A stretch of DNA of 64,000 bases. It comes from Begonia masoniana (Eukaryota > Streptophyta > Magnoliopsida > Cucurbitales > Begoniaceae). Numbering within the stretch: the first letter of the stretch is position 1; the number at the start of each line of letters is the position of its first letter. A program made the position numbers and the translations under genes. Location of the stretch: positions 1,667,982 through 1,731,981 of the forward strand of contig CM039509.1 of NCBI GenBank assembly GCA_022432975.1. The letters run 5' to 3'. The notes beneath the pieces are model-generated. The model worked only from the letters and a program-made list of their open reading frames with translations. It searched no databases and was not told where the DNA came from. Shown piece after piece: positions 23,875-35,600 of the stretch.

Positions 23875-25015
23875 TCTTAGTAAGATATTGTCCGTTTTGG
23901 GGATTGGGCCGTAACCCAATATTCTCCCTTCACGGCTTTGTTTGGCGAGGACTTCCCAGTCGGTCACCCAATATGGTACTGCTCTCGCCGAAGCATTTTT
24001 AACTTCGGAGTTCTTATGGGATCCGTTGTCAATTGTGCTCCAAAACACGCGTTTTACTATCTTGGGAGGGTTTATTTACATCTGTTTCATTTCCATATAC
24101 CTCCCCAAGTGATAGGGGATTGTGACGACCCCTTTTTAAGACCTACACTCGGCTTAGGTCCTGCGATTTGCCCCGCAACCTGAGGTTTGCCCCGCAGTCG
24201 TGCTTATACGTACACATTTGGGTCATCACAATCACCCCCCTCGGGGGCCCAACATCCTCGTTGGCCACATTTCTTTTTGGGTACAGGCTCTGATACCATT
24301 TATAACGACCCATTATCCCAGTAAGATATTGTCCGCTCTGGGGATTGGGCCGTAACCTAATATCCTCCCTTTACGGATTTGTTTGGCGAGGACTTCCCAG
24401 TTGGTCACCCAACATGGTACTTTCTCTCACCGGAGCACTTTTAACTTCGGAGTTCTTAAAGAATCCGTTGTCAATTGTGCTCCAAAACGCGTCTTACTAT
24501 CTTGGGAGGGTTTCCTTACATATGTTTCATTTCCATATTATTCCCTACGCGATGTGGAATTGTGACGACCACCCTTTTATGACCCGGGATTTGCCTATAC
24601 TTGAGTCCGGGATTTGCCTACACTCGGCTTAGATCCCGAGGTTTACCCCGCAACTCGAGGTTTGCCTCACAGTCGTGCTCATACGTACACATTCGGGTCA
24701 TCACAATCACTCCCCTCGGGGCCCAACGTCCTCGTTAGCCACATTTTCGGTTGGGTACAGGCTCTGATACCATTTACCTCCCAAAGCGATGTAGGATTGT
24801 GACGACCCCCTTTTTACGACCCAGGATTTGCCTATACTCGAGTCTGGAATTTGCCTACACTTGGCTTAGATCCTGAGGTTTGCCCCACAACCTGAGGTTT
24901 GCCCTACAGTCGTGTTCATACGTACACATTCGGGTCATCACAATCACTCTCCCCCCTCGGGGGTCCAATGTCCTCGTTGGCCACATTTCTGGTTGGGTAC
25001 AGGCTCTGATACCAT
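23875..25015 (-). mobile_element. Cassandra TRIM multimer (three LTR units, two with 5S rRNA-like domains)
   Basis: On the minus strand each unit carries sequence reading as 5S rRNA (CCGAAGTTAAAAGTGCTTCGG, GAGAGCAGTACC, TTGGGTGACCGACTGGGAAG), at 23945-24026 and 24385-24467. The LTRs (about 23875-24230, 24301-24705 and a shortened 24777-24942) alternate with very short internal parts. Each internal part has a GGGG-rich polypurine tract and a Met-tRNA PBS (AATGGTATCAGAGCC; 24286-24299, 24760-24773 and 25002-25015). This is the known layout of Cassandra, a terminal-repeat retrotransposon in miniature with no coding capacity. The third LTR lacks the 5S part. The chain of LTR and internal units, rather than a single pair, suggests unequal recombination between copies. 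Confidence 0.9.
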
Positions 25016-27264
25016 AAATTATGACGACCTCAATCCCGTCAGGGCCACCATGGCCTATGCCGTGACATTCATTACAGAGGAGATGTTGTTTTGAAGCTCC
25101 AAGAACAACGATTTTACAGTGACAAAATTTAGGTTTTCATTCAACAAAAGCTCAGGTTACAACCTGAAAAAGATGCTTAAATATCTCTCCTAAAAGCTAG
25201 GATTTTGGTTCAGCTAAAGGGTAAAGGAAAATGTCTAGAAGGTGGCCTTCTATTCGGCCATGTGGGTGGATGAGTACAATGTACTCTTGGCCCTTCTCTC
25301 TCCCACGATCTCATGTCTCATAAAATATGTCTATCTTTCGCTCCAAAGTATTGAGCCATCTCACTATCTCTCTAAGAGTATTTAGCTATGCATGCAACTA
25401 GAACTAGAAAACAAGCTAAGGTTTGAAAAGAAAATAAAAAAGAGTGTTTGGTTACATAGTTTGTCTTAAGGGAGACAAATCCCCTCTTCAAACTTGGGTG
25501 ACCGAGACTTGTGCTCCATTATTGTCATTTGGCATGACGGCTCCAAACCTTGAACACTTGGTATTGATTTCTCATCTTCAATGGAAGGCTCCTTCTCATT
25601 ATGGCCGAGCCATGCATGAAGTCCATCGTGCTTGACTTTCTCGGGCTCGTCCTTTCCTTTGTGTCGGTTGATTCCTTTTTTTGGCTCCATTGGTTCAGCC
25701 TCCTTTGCCATAGGTTCAAGCTTCATCACTTGGATGGGCCATTCCTTGGCTTGTGAGTTGGTCTTTAGTGTCTTTTGAGCTCCACTAACTTGTCCTGCAA
25801 AATGGGCACACGATTTAGTAAAATTTGGGACTTTGGTTTGAGGGTTAGTAACCCTAGGCATATCACTAATGGTAGCCAAGGATAAAGATGTAATATGAGA
25901 GGTTAACGAAATATATATCTAGCTCTATTACGAATCTTAATGAAAGATGAATACATATGAAATGACTATATCAATGGAAATTACTTTGAGTAAATATACT
26001 CTATAGTTTTAAGAATGCAACTCTAGTTATTTAGTGGAATTAGTTTAGAGTTAATAATTGTGTTAATTAATATAAAGAGTTTATATTAATTAACAAATAC
26101 TATTGAAGCTTATCACTATAGGTCAATCTGTCATCTTATATCACTATACAAATTTTCATATTACAATAATAAATATATAAATAATTAATTGTGATTGATC
26201 ATTTATAAACACTCAAATGAATACATTATGATTCGAAATATATAAATAGTTTTTATATTTTGAATTCAAAATAAAATGTCTCATTAGATGAAATTATTTT
26301 AAGAGATTTAAATTAAATTTGAAGAATCTCATCAAATGAGATTTCATCTTCAAATTTAAATTAAAGTTTGTTATTTATTTAACAAACTGTCAAATTAAAT
26401 TTTTTTAAATTTGATTTAAAAGTAGATCTGATCAGATGAGATTTGATTTTTAATTGACTTATAGTTTGTTGAAAACTTAAAATAGATCTAGAAAATCTCA
26501 TAAGATGAGATTATCTTGAAAAGTTGTTTTCATAAATATATTCTAAAACCTGTTTTTAGATTGTATGATTAATCGATAAATTTGATTTATTAGATAAATC
26601 AACTGCTAATTAAATATAGTAGATTTAATTAGATAAAATTTATTTTTAAAAATTACTTTTTATTAAAATAAATCTGAAAAATTATTTTTTAAAGAGATCT
26701 ATAAAAATGGCAAATGTGATTTGACAAATAGATAGAGTGAGAGACATATATAATCACTTAGAAAGAAAAGGTGTGACCTTTCCCGGATTCAATTTTAGGA
26801 AAATATTGTCTAAGATCGGAGAGAGAAGTCTCTTGTGTTGAGAATACGTCCCTTCACAAATATTAAAGTGTGTTATTTTCATAAGTTTGATGCCCACACG
26901 TAAGGAATTTAAGTTAAAAGATTTTCAGAGAAAACTCGACGGTTTCAAAGTCTTCAAAAAGTACTTGATCTTGAGTTAAGACTGTTAAGATCAAACGTAA
27001 GTACCTGAGTAAAAACGTTTCTCAAAAAGTATTTTTCTTTTAGACTAATGATTCAATTTATGGTTATTTGTGATTTTTAAAATAGTTTTAAAATCACAAG
27101 GGTAACGCATGTAACTATTATTATGAATAACAGTGAATTTCGCCAGGCGTGGAAACCATCAAAACCAACATATAATTCATTGTGTTACGTAATACAATGA
27201 TTTGATTTTTACGTGAGATCTTACTTGAGAGAAGAAATACGATTTTAGATGATTATATCATATT
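25016..27264. other. Repeat-derived and AT-rich DNA, no firm gene
   Basis: Minus frame 25466-25879 (137 codons, charged, Pro/Glu/Lys-rich, starting MATISDMPRVTNPQ) has no homology I recognise and sits in transposon-like DNA. 25900-26760 is very AT-rich with internal short repeats of AAATCTCATNNGATGAGATT type. 26760-27180 resembles leader or LTR sequence of the Copia relic that follows. Confidence 0.35.
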
Positions 27265-28960
27265 TATGCAAGAACATGAGGACATCGTAGAGGTGGAAGA
27301 TGATCCTGTCTTTTTCCACGAAGCCATTGAAGATCCCGACTCTCAAAAGTGGATCAACGCAATGAATGAGTAGTTATAGTTCATAAAGAATAATGAGTTT
27401 GGGATCTCATCCCATTGCATGAAGTTCGAAATGCACTAGTTGTCAATGAATTAAGGATTTTTGAAAGGTAATGTGGGGAGATATAAGTGTAACGACCATT
27501 TTTCCTAGTAAGATATTGTCCGCTCTGGGGATTGGGGCGTAACTCAATATCCTCCCCTCACGACTTTGTTTGGCGAGGACTTTCCAGTCGGTCACCCAAC
27601 CTGGTACTACTCTCGCCGAAGCACTTTTAACTTCGGAGTTCTTATGGGATCTGTTGCCAATTGTGCTCCAAAACACGTCTTACTATTTTGAGATTCCTTA
27701 CATATGTTTCATTTCCACATACTTCTCCAAGCGATGTGGGATTGTAACGACCCCCTTTTTACGACCCGGGATTTGCCTATACTCGAGTTCGGGATTTACC
27801 TACACTCGGCTTAAGTCCCAAGGTTTGCCCCACATCCCTAGGTTTGCCTCGCAGTCATACTTATACGTGCACATTCGGGTCTCACAATAAGACTTGTCTT
27901 GTCCTTAAGGGGTTTGCTCAAATTGCAGACATCAACTAAAAAGGACTTTTCTGATTTCTTTGAAAGACTCGTTAAAATAATTATGACATTGGTAGCTCAT
28001 TCTGATGTTCAGCTATATTAGATGGATGTTAAGACGATGTTTCTCAATAATAACATTGATGAAATAATTTATATTGTACAACCTGAGTTCTTCGATTCAG
28101 ATAATTCAAAGATTTTAATTTATAGAGTAAAAATAATCCAACTATGGGTTTAAACAAGCTTCAATGATATTACAAATTTCATCAAGTCATCATCTCATAC
28201 GGTTTTGATGTTAATTTAGTTGATGATTGCAGATACCATAAGTTCAGTGGGAGTAAATTCATATTTCTGATTTTATATGTCGATGACATATAGTTGACAT
28301 GTATAGATGAAAACCAGAAGAAACCTCAGTGCCTAAAGGTGATGAGATCAATGCCCTAAAAGGGATTTTGAGATAAAGAAAATGCAAAAGATTTCATATG
28401 ATTCGGTAGTAGGGAGTCTTATGTATATATGTGTTTGGATATTGCATACATAGTTGAAATATTAAGCAGAATTTTTAAACAATCCAGTAATGGATTACTT
28501 AAAACTAGTGAAAAGAGTACTTGAATACTTGTAGAGAACAAAGGACGATAGGATCATATGTAGGAAATCACATCAATTGAAGATCATTGGGTATTCTTAT
28601 TCCAATTTCACTGGATGCCAAGTTAGTTGAAAATCCATGTTAGACTATGTTTTTCTGCCCGCTAGAGAAGCTATTTGGAGAAGTGTTTAACAATAGCTTA
28701 GAACTTCTTCCACCATAGCTACCAAGTTTATAACATTTTTTGAGACCTCAAATAAAACATTGTGGCTAAATAATTTGGCCACGGGACTTCATATTGTCAA
28801 AAGGAATAGAAAGAACACTTTGATTATTGTGTGACAACAAGTAAGCTATAATATTTGCTAATTATATTGACAATGCGTCAAAGTCTAAAAACATCGACAT
28901 CAAGTTTCTCCTTGTCAGAGAATTCAAAGTGATCAAATATTTATAAATCACATAGGTATA
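27265..28960 (+). pseudogene. Decayed Copia polyprotein (RT to RNase H), split by a Cassandra LTR
   Basis: Readable fragments in family order are FHEAIEDPDSQKWINAMNE (start of RT, about 27320), then after the inserted Cassandra LTR LVLKGFAQIADIN (27900), a QMDVKT-like block with IDEIIYIVQPE (28050), the catalytic LYVDDI (28274) and RNase H pieces, including a VGSLMYMCLDIAYIVEILSR-like run (28410). Many stops and frameshifts make it non-functional. It belongs to the same plus-strand element whose polypurine tract and 3' LTR lie at 31507-32635. Confidence 0.85.
27488..27886 (-). mobile_element. Cassandra solo LTR (399 bp) inserted in the Copia RT
   Basis: It starts TGTAACGACC and ends GGGTCTCACA on the plus strand, with perfect ATAAG duplications on both sides (27483-27487 and 27887-27891). 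Minus-strand 5S-like sequence is at 27573-27653. It defines the LTR edges of the family cleanly, and the Copia reading frame resumes on its far side. Confidence 0.93.
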
Positions 28961-29296
28961 AATTTCATGATTACAAATCTTTTTTTATTTCTAAAGGAAT
29001 ACTACCTAAGGTCTTTAATGAGTATATCACTCATGTGGGTTGTTTTACTTTATATGATATTGTGGTTAGTGGGAGTTTGTAATTTTGAGTGATTTATGTA
29101 TAAACATTCTAACATTGGTTATGTCTTACTAAGTCAATAAAGTTAAGGTATTCATGTTTTGTTGCATTCTGAAATTAAAGTTTAAAGTTGAGTCTCGTAA
29201 GAAATAAAGTTGGATCAATTGTAAATAAGCATGTTATTACCACATCACAAGTAACTTCCATGTTACATATCCATATTTGATATTTGTGATCATTAA
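28961..29296 (+). other. 3' untranslated part of the Copia relic
   Basis: Non-coding DNA lies between the end of Copia RNase H and the inserted gypsy-like LTR. It includes GTGGTTAGTGGGAGTTTG (29042-29059). The same untranslated region appears to resume at 31343. Confidence 0.5.
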
Positions 29297-29871
29297 TGTA
29301 ACATACCAAGATTTTAATCCCAAATTAAGAAATCAATTCCTTTCCTAATCCTACTTAAGGAAATAAATCAAACCCTAAATTGCATCCAATAAGAAAATCC
29401 CCAATTTCAGTACAAAGTCTTTATCCAATTCAGCCCTAATCTTAAGTCAATATTCTACGAACATAAGGAAATTATAACATAGGAAAATCTTTCCTAAAAC
29501 TCTTCTATGAATCTGATCAAATTGGATGATTAGATTCATATCATTCTTCTAAGGAAAGAATTGAAATTCTTCCCTACAAATTAAGTCCACTATGTGATAA
29601 AGAAAAATCACAAAACAACCATTCTCGTTCTGTAAATCACAGAGGAACCGAAGAAAAAATTTACCTCGCCAGAGAACACCCCTACCTTACAGAATTGCCG
29701 TACGCGACCTCCGACTACCGCGAGCTGTACAGTCTCGGGTGAACGTCTCTGAGGAAGTTGAATCGCAGCTTCAACTCTGAGCAACCCCATTGACGAGCTT
29801 CCTCACTCTGCCAAATCCTTTTATGTGCAGCAGAAATCCTCGCAACCTCCTTCAGCAACCACCCTCGCGTA

Positions 29872-29874
<3 letters not shown>

Positions 29875-29948
<74 letters not shown>
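29875..29948. repeat. (TC)n microsatellite in the gypsy-like LTR
   Basis: Thirty-seven TC units without interruption, continued by imperfect CT-rich DNA to about 30010. The Arg/Glu-repeat and Leu/Ser-repeat open frames across it are artefacts of this run. Confidence 0.95.
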
Positions 29949-29951
<3 letters not shown>

Positions 29952-30540
29952 CTGTCTCTCGTTCTCGCTCCCTCTCTGGCTCTCACTCGTACGCACTCCC
30001 TCTCTCTCGCAGGCGCTCACACGAAGAAGGACAGAGGTTTGGTTCAGAATTTCTATTCTGAACCGAACCAAACCACCAACCCAACATATTTTAAGGTTGA
30101 ACTGGACCAGTGACCGAACCGGCAAACCAAACCAGTTCTGACGGCCCAAACCGGCCGAAACCTAAACTCAATATTTTTGGATCATTAAAGACGCCCAAAT
30201 CGATCCGAAAACTCAATGCTAGGATTTTATTGGTAAGGAAATTCTACCCTTATTAAATTCAAGAATTATTTTGGGGATGAACGAAGAAGTTTAAATGTCT
30301 CTAATTTTTAGGCAAAGAAGATTTATTCAACACTCGGAAAAAACAATTAAAATCATATTCCCTAATCGCTCGAAATTCAGGTAAGTAAAAATATCACGTA
30401 TTTTTCTGAGCACGTATTTTTAGATATTGACATAGAATTGTTTAAAAGATAAAATTGATAGGACATTTGTATGTGTATGAAAACGAAAGAATTGACGGAA
30501 AGTACGTGATAGCAAAAGACTGAACGACAATGATATGGTG

Positions 30541-30782
30541 AGCTTGATCGAAGGTTGGAACAAGTTCTAACCAGTATGTGACATCTGAACGAAGGTTAGA
30601 ATAAGTTCTAACTAGATGTGATATTTGACCGAAAGTTGGAACAAGTTCTAACTAGAGGTGGTGTTTGACCAAAGGTTGGAACAAGTTCTAGCTAGAGGTG
30701 GTATTTGACCAAAGGTTGGAACAAGTTCTAACTAGAGGTGTTATTGAACAAAGGTTGGAACAAGTTCTAACCAGAATGTAAC
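30541..30782. repeat. Six 40-bp tandem repeats in the gypsy-like LTR
   Basis: The unit core is TTGACCAAAGGTTGGAACAA then GTTCTAACTAGAGGTGGTAT, repeated six times at 40-bp spacing with point differences and slight shortening of the outer units. Confidence 0.92.
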
Positions 30783-31506
30783 TGATAAGATAAGATTTGG
30801 AAAAAGTAAATGTTGACACTTGCACATATTTTTGCTTATTAAGTTTTTCTCATAGTTTTTAATTTTGTGATGTAGGTGAGTTTTTATCTGAGGAAGAACT
30901 AGCTGTGTTCGAGAATCCTCCAGAGGCAGGCGAGCATACAGAGGAAGATGTGGTCGTTGATTTTGAATAAAATTTAAAGTTATGCTTTTATATTATTTTA
31001 AAAAAATATTTTTATATTTAGTTGCATTTAAATTTATTTTTAAGTTGGAATAATTTATTGCATCAATTATTGAATTTTTATTAGGTACGCTATGGTTTTA
31101 AAAAAAAATTATAAATGAAGTTATATTTAATGTTTGTTTAACATTTAAGGTTCTAAATATTTATTGATATTAATTTCAAGGTTTCCGCTTATTAAATGAT
31201 TTTTTTATTTTCAATGATTTTGAATTAAGAAAATTAGGGTTTTATAACGATCCAATTTAACATAATTTGCAAATTCATTTGGGAAAAATTTTAGGATTTT
31301 CAAATTGGAAAAAAATTCAAATTAAATTTTGGGGTCGTTACAACTGATGACCTTAGTCACATAAGATGTGACAAAAACCACCTTAATCCTATAGCAATGT
31401 AGTTAATGAACAAGATTCATTGCATATATTCTATTTTGATGAAAACAAATTGATATATCATAAAGTTAAATTATACTGTATATTAGTCAGTTTTACATGT
31501 AAGCCA

Positions 31507-32635
31507 AGTGGAAGATTGTTAATTTATTTAATATCATAAGGTGGATCTATGTATATCCTATACCTTATGGTTATAATATAATATAAGACCCATTAAAAGT
31601 GGGTTGTAAGGTGTAACGACCCTTTTATTCGCTTTGTAACGATCCGAGATTTGTCTATAGTCGGCTCCGGGATTTGCCTATACTCGGGCTTAGATCTCTG
31701 AGGTTTGCCCCACAATCGTACTCACGGATTGTTTTCAACGAGGACTTCCTAAGTGGTTACCCAACTTGGTACTACTCTCGTCCGAGTACTCTTAACTTCG
31801 GAGTTCTGATGGGATCCGGTGCAATTGTGCTACAAAACGCGTCTTACTTTCTAGGAGAGACATCCTTTACATATGTTTCATTTCCATCTTTCCCCCAAGC
31901 GATGTGGGATTGCGCCCGACCCCCTCTCGGGTCTTCACAATCACCCCTCCACCCTTTTTGGGGGTCCAACGTCCTTTGTTGGCCACATTTCCAGTTGGGT
32001 ACAGGCTCTGATACCATTTGTAACGATCCATTTTTCTCAGTAAGATATTGTCCGCTTTGTAACCATTCGAGATTTGCCTATACTCGGGGCTTAGATCCTC
32101 GAGGTTTTGTTTTCAACGAGAACTTCCCAAGTGGTCATCCAACTTGGTACTGCTCTCGCCCGAGCACTTTTAACTTCAGAGTTCTGATTGGATCCGGTGC
32201 AATTGTGCTACAAAACGCGTCTTACTTTCTAAAGAAAGTATTATTTGCATATGTTTCATTTCCATCTTCCCCCCAAACGATATGGGATTGCGCCCAACCC
32301 CCTCTCGAGTCTTCACATAAGGTTTAGTGTTTGAGTTTAAGAGTATATTAGATAATGCAGGCTGTAACCGATGAACCCAATAGATGGGTAGACACAATAG
32401 GTGTCATTACTTATTTTGTGATGAGCACATAAGTAATTTCACACTAAAAAGTACAAAAGAGTCATAGTTTCTATTTCCTAAACAAACTTTTACACTCCTT
32501 AAGAGAATCCAACAACTTGAGAGAGATTTGTTGTGAGTTTCCAAGCGAAACGAAAGATCTTCGTACCCGATCTGCTGCTCTTCGAATTTTTCATGCATTC
32601 AGGTACATTATTCTTTATCTCTTGATTCTCTAACA
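31507..32635 (+). mobile_element. Copia polypurine tract and 3' LTR, interrupted by Cassandra
   Basis: The polypurine-like AAGTGGAAGAT (31505-31515) is followed by an LTR starting TGTTAATTTATTT (31517) and ending TTGATTCTCTAACA (32635). Removing the Cassandra insertion and its duplication leaves a 408-bp LTR. It lies on the same strand and in the expected place for the RT/RNase H relic upstream. The 5' LTR of this element is not visible. Confidence 0.7.
31612..32317 (-). mobile_element. Complete Cassandra element, rearranged LTR subtype
   Basis: The two LTRs (31612-31939 and 32019-32317) enclose a short interior with polypurine tract and PBS (TGGTATCAGAGCC, 32016-32004). Perfect TAAGG duplications flank it (31607-31611 and 32318-32322). 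5S-like domains are at 31739-31820 and 32117-32199. Here the ATTTGCCTATACTCGG block lies on the other side of the 5S domain compared with the copies at 24, 27 and 62 kb, so this is a distinct structural subtype. Confidence 0.9.
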
Positions 32636-35600
32636 TGGATAAACATGATTTGGGAATTATATTTTCAATTTTAGTTTATAGGACTTATGCCATTAAAGTT
32701 CTAACATTGTAATTTCCCAAAATATTCCCCCAACACGAGCAAACATCGTCCCACACGAACAAACATTGTTCATCGTATCATTATAATTTCAAGTTTTATA
32801 AATGAGTCAAGTGAAATTAATTATTCCTCAACAAAATATATATAACATATTTATATGATACAAAAAAGTTTAGTTCCTAGACAATATAAATATTATCTTG
32901 TTTAGAGACAAAGAGAGAGAGAGAGAGTCATGATGTGAGTTTAGAAAAGGGTCCAAGTAAAGCCAAATGGAATCGCAGAAATATTGTGAGGGAATCTTGA
33001 CGACTGTCCAAGCAACGTTGGAGGGTCCTGTCAAATTATTAGTCAAAATTTATAAAAATTGCTGCAAAGACTTTCTAAGGCATCTCCATACATTGGATTT
33101 TAGCAACTGAAAATGTTATCATCAATTAAACATTGTATACAAACGTGTCCTTACATCTATTTTACAAAATTTACCATAAATATATATTTTTTGTCACACA
33201 TGAAACATGCATAGCATGACACGAACTCATCCTGTCCTTCGACCCGTAGATTAAATCACTTTTCTCTTGTATTTGTTTTCTAGAAAAAGTTAACAATAAT
33301 ATACTATCATGAAGAAAAATTCGTTGGCTAATTAAACCTACTTTGTTGTTCAAATGTTTGAAATGCATAATTTAATTTTTTTCTTATTGAAGTTTGGAGT
33401 TAAAAATGTAATGACAAATTTATGTGTGACATTTATATGTTTGTGTACATATATTTAGAAGGGTATAATTAGAGAAGGGGAGGTATAGAGAACTGTGGAT
33501 GGGAGGTATGAATGTTGGGTGAATAATGGAATGTATTGTCGCCTAATAATATCATGACTCATGATGGGTTATGCTGATTTATCTGGGTCCCGTGTATCTG
33601 GTGGTTCCCTTCCAACTCTCTCTCTATGAAAATAATAAACATAATGCTAGGGTTTCTTACTCATTCTCGCTCTTCTTATCCTCCCTCAAAAAAGAGTATT
33701 GTCGATATGGGACGCACAAGTTCAAGGTCATCATTCGATTTGCGGCTCACGAACTAGAATTTTTTTTTTTTATCACGGTTCGGCTAGGGTTTGGTCTGAC
33801 CTCGAGCTAGACCAAGACATGATTATTTCATGACAGGTCAACGTGCATGCTTTGTTCGATGGGCTGGCCGATGGACCTCCAACCAGCCTCAAGCCTCGGC
33901 GTATCTCACCCGATTTCCTGCAGGTTTGGCAAGCATCCAGTGATTTCCATCGGAATCCAAAGACATTCGCGGGTCTAACCACTGGCTTCCCTTGGGTGGG
34001 CGAACTCGGCCTACCCCAACCTTGGTCCCCCCAAGTCATGTGTGGCTCGACCTCCCAAGCATGTTGGTTGGCTCGGTTCCTAAGCATGTTGTCAAGGTTG
34101 AGTACACATGTCTAGATTTTTTTTATTTTTTTTTATGAGTTACTTAACTCAAAATATGTTTTCAAAAGGATAAAGTGCAATTTAGTTCTTAAACTTAGAG
34201 ATGAAAAATAAATACGTTCTTAGTTTCTTTTTAGGCAAATAACTCACTGAACTTATAGATGGATATTAACAAGTAAGTTCATTAAAGAAATTATATTTTT
34301 GTCACGCAATATTCTCAACTAAGCAATTTTTAATGAAAAACAACTTCTATTGGAATGGTTTCAACAATTTTGATGATATTCAGAAAAAAAAAAAAGTTAG
34401 AAAACTCAATGTTTAGAATCAATAAAATATCCAAAATCGTTCTAATGAGAGTCGTTACTTTTTTTAAATTGCGTATAAGAGAAGATCACATGATAAAAAT
34501 ATGATTTTTTTTTTTTTTACGATTCTCTTATCAACAAGAACTTAATTGTTAAGATTCATAAGTTTAAGGGCTTATTTGTCTAAAAAGTTCAAAGATTTAC
34601 TAGTTTGATGACTAATATGCACTTGATTCTTTCTAAAAATAAGTTAAATTACAAATTAAATCATAAACTTTGAGGGTCCATTCAACTTAAATGCCAAACT
34701 TTTGAACATGATGAACCTCGAAGTTTTTGGAATTATTTCAACTCAAAACTTTTTTTGTTAATAAAATGAAGTTTGAACTTTGCACTATAAACAAAATGAA
34801 TATCAAACTGATTTTTTCGATTACATTCGGTATGGTTCCATTTCCGTTTCATTTTTAGATTTTTCTGTTTAAACTCGGTTTTAGTTGGTTTAGACTTCAT
34901 TTACGTTGATTTTGATTAGTTTTGTTGTGGTTGGAGCAGAGTCTAATTTGTTCATGGTGCAAAGTTTGAAGTTTATTTTGTTAAAAAAAAGTTTAAAGCT
35001 TAACTTGAACAAATTTAAGTTGGAAATTTATTTTATTACAAAAATAAGTTTACCTACTATATATCTCAAAATTAACTGGGTAAAATGTATTTCCAAGTTA
35101 AAGGCCCACTCATATATCACACGTCAAATTATTATTATTTAAATAAGTTAATCTTAAACATTATCGTGTCACCAAATCGACTTATGCCATAACTCAATCT
35201 ATTAAATTTTATGTGATTTCATCTAAAAATAATAATTTAAGAAAATGAAGAAAATATTTGGGAGGAGACATTGCTAATATTTGCGCAGAAAAAGATCTTT
35301 GTCCTTCAACAGATTCTAAACGTGGGAAGTACTTCCAGCACTACTCAATTATTCATCGGAAGAATTCAAGACTTTTATGATTATTTTTAATTATTTTCTT
35401 GAAAAAAATTATTTATTGATTTTTTTGTGTTTCATATCATTGATTATTATATGGAATAATACTAAGTTTACCCTTTTATTTTACTATTTTAAAATATTCG
35501 AAGACGTGTCAAATAATAATTAGTATAATTAATGTAATAAATTAACTATTTATAATTTATTACATTAATAGTATCAGTTATTGTTTATCATGTCAGTGAA

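Larger units (their letters stand above)
29297..31342. mobile_element. Gypsy-like solo LTR of about 2.05 kb
   Basis: It begins TGTAACATACCAAGATTTTA and ends TTTTGGGGTCGTTACA, so TG...CA ends and a short inverted match (TGTAACGACCCCAAAA on the reverse) mark an LTR of the kind seen in large chromovirus/gypsy elements. It carries a 74-bp (TC)n run (29875-29948), six 40-bp tandem units (30541-30782) and a short acidic open frame (30881-30970). No PBS or internal domain is present. Flanking 5-mers ATTAA and ACTGA do not match well, so the target duplication is either decayed or the edge is off by a few bases. Confidence 0.65.

Noticed and set aside
23945..24467. True 5S rRNA genes
   Set aside because: The 5S-like pieces are incomplete, sit inside LTRs with PBS and polypurine tracts, and recur in Cassandra layout.
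25466..25879. Minus frame of 137 codons beginning MATISDMPRVTNPQ
   Set aside because: Charged low-information sequence in transposon-like DNA; I could not tie it to Gag or any gene, so it is noted only within the region entry.
29715..30149. 144-codon minus frame and 107-codon plus frame with Arg/Glu and Leu/Ser runs
   Set aside because: They are translations of the (TC)n run in the gypsy-like LTR; no domain remains outside the repeat.
30541..30782. CRISPR-like regular repeats
   Set aside because: The 40-bp units are contiguous with no unique spacers, and this is plant nuclear DNA.
33773..34115. Opposed open frames of 90 and 104 codons
   Set aside because: They are mutual shadows in a short GC-rich patch with no homology and no splice or promoter context.
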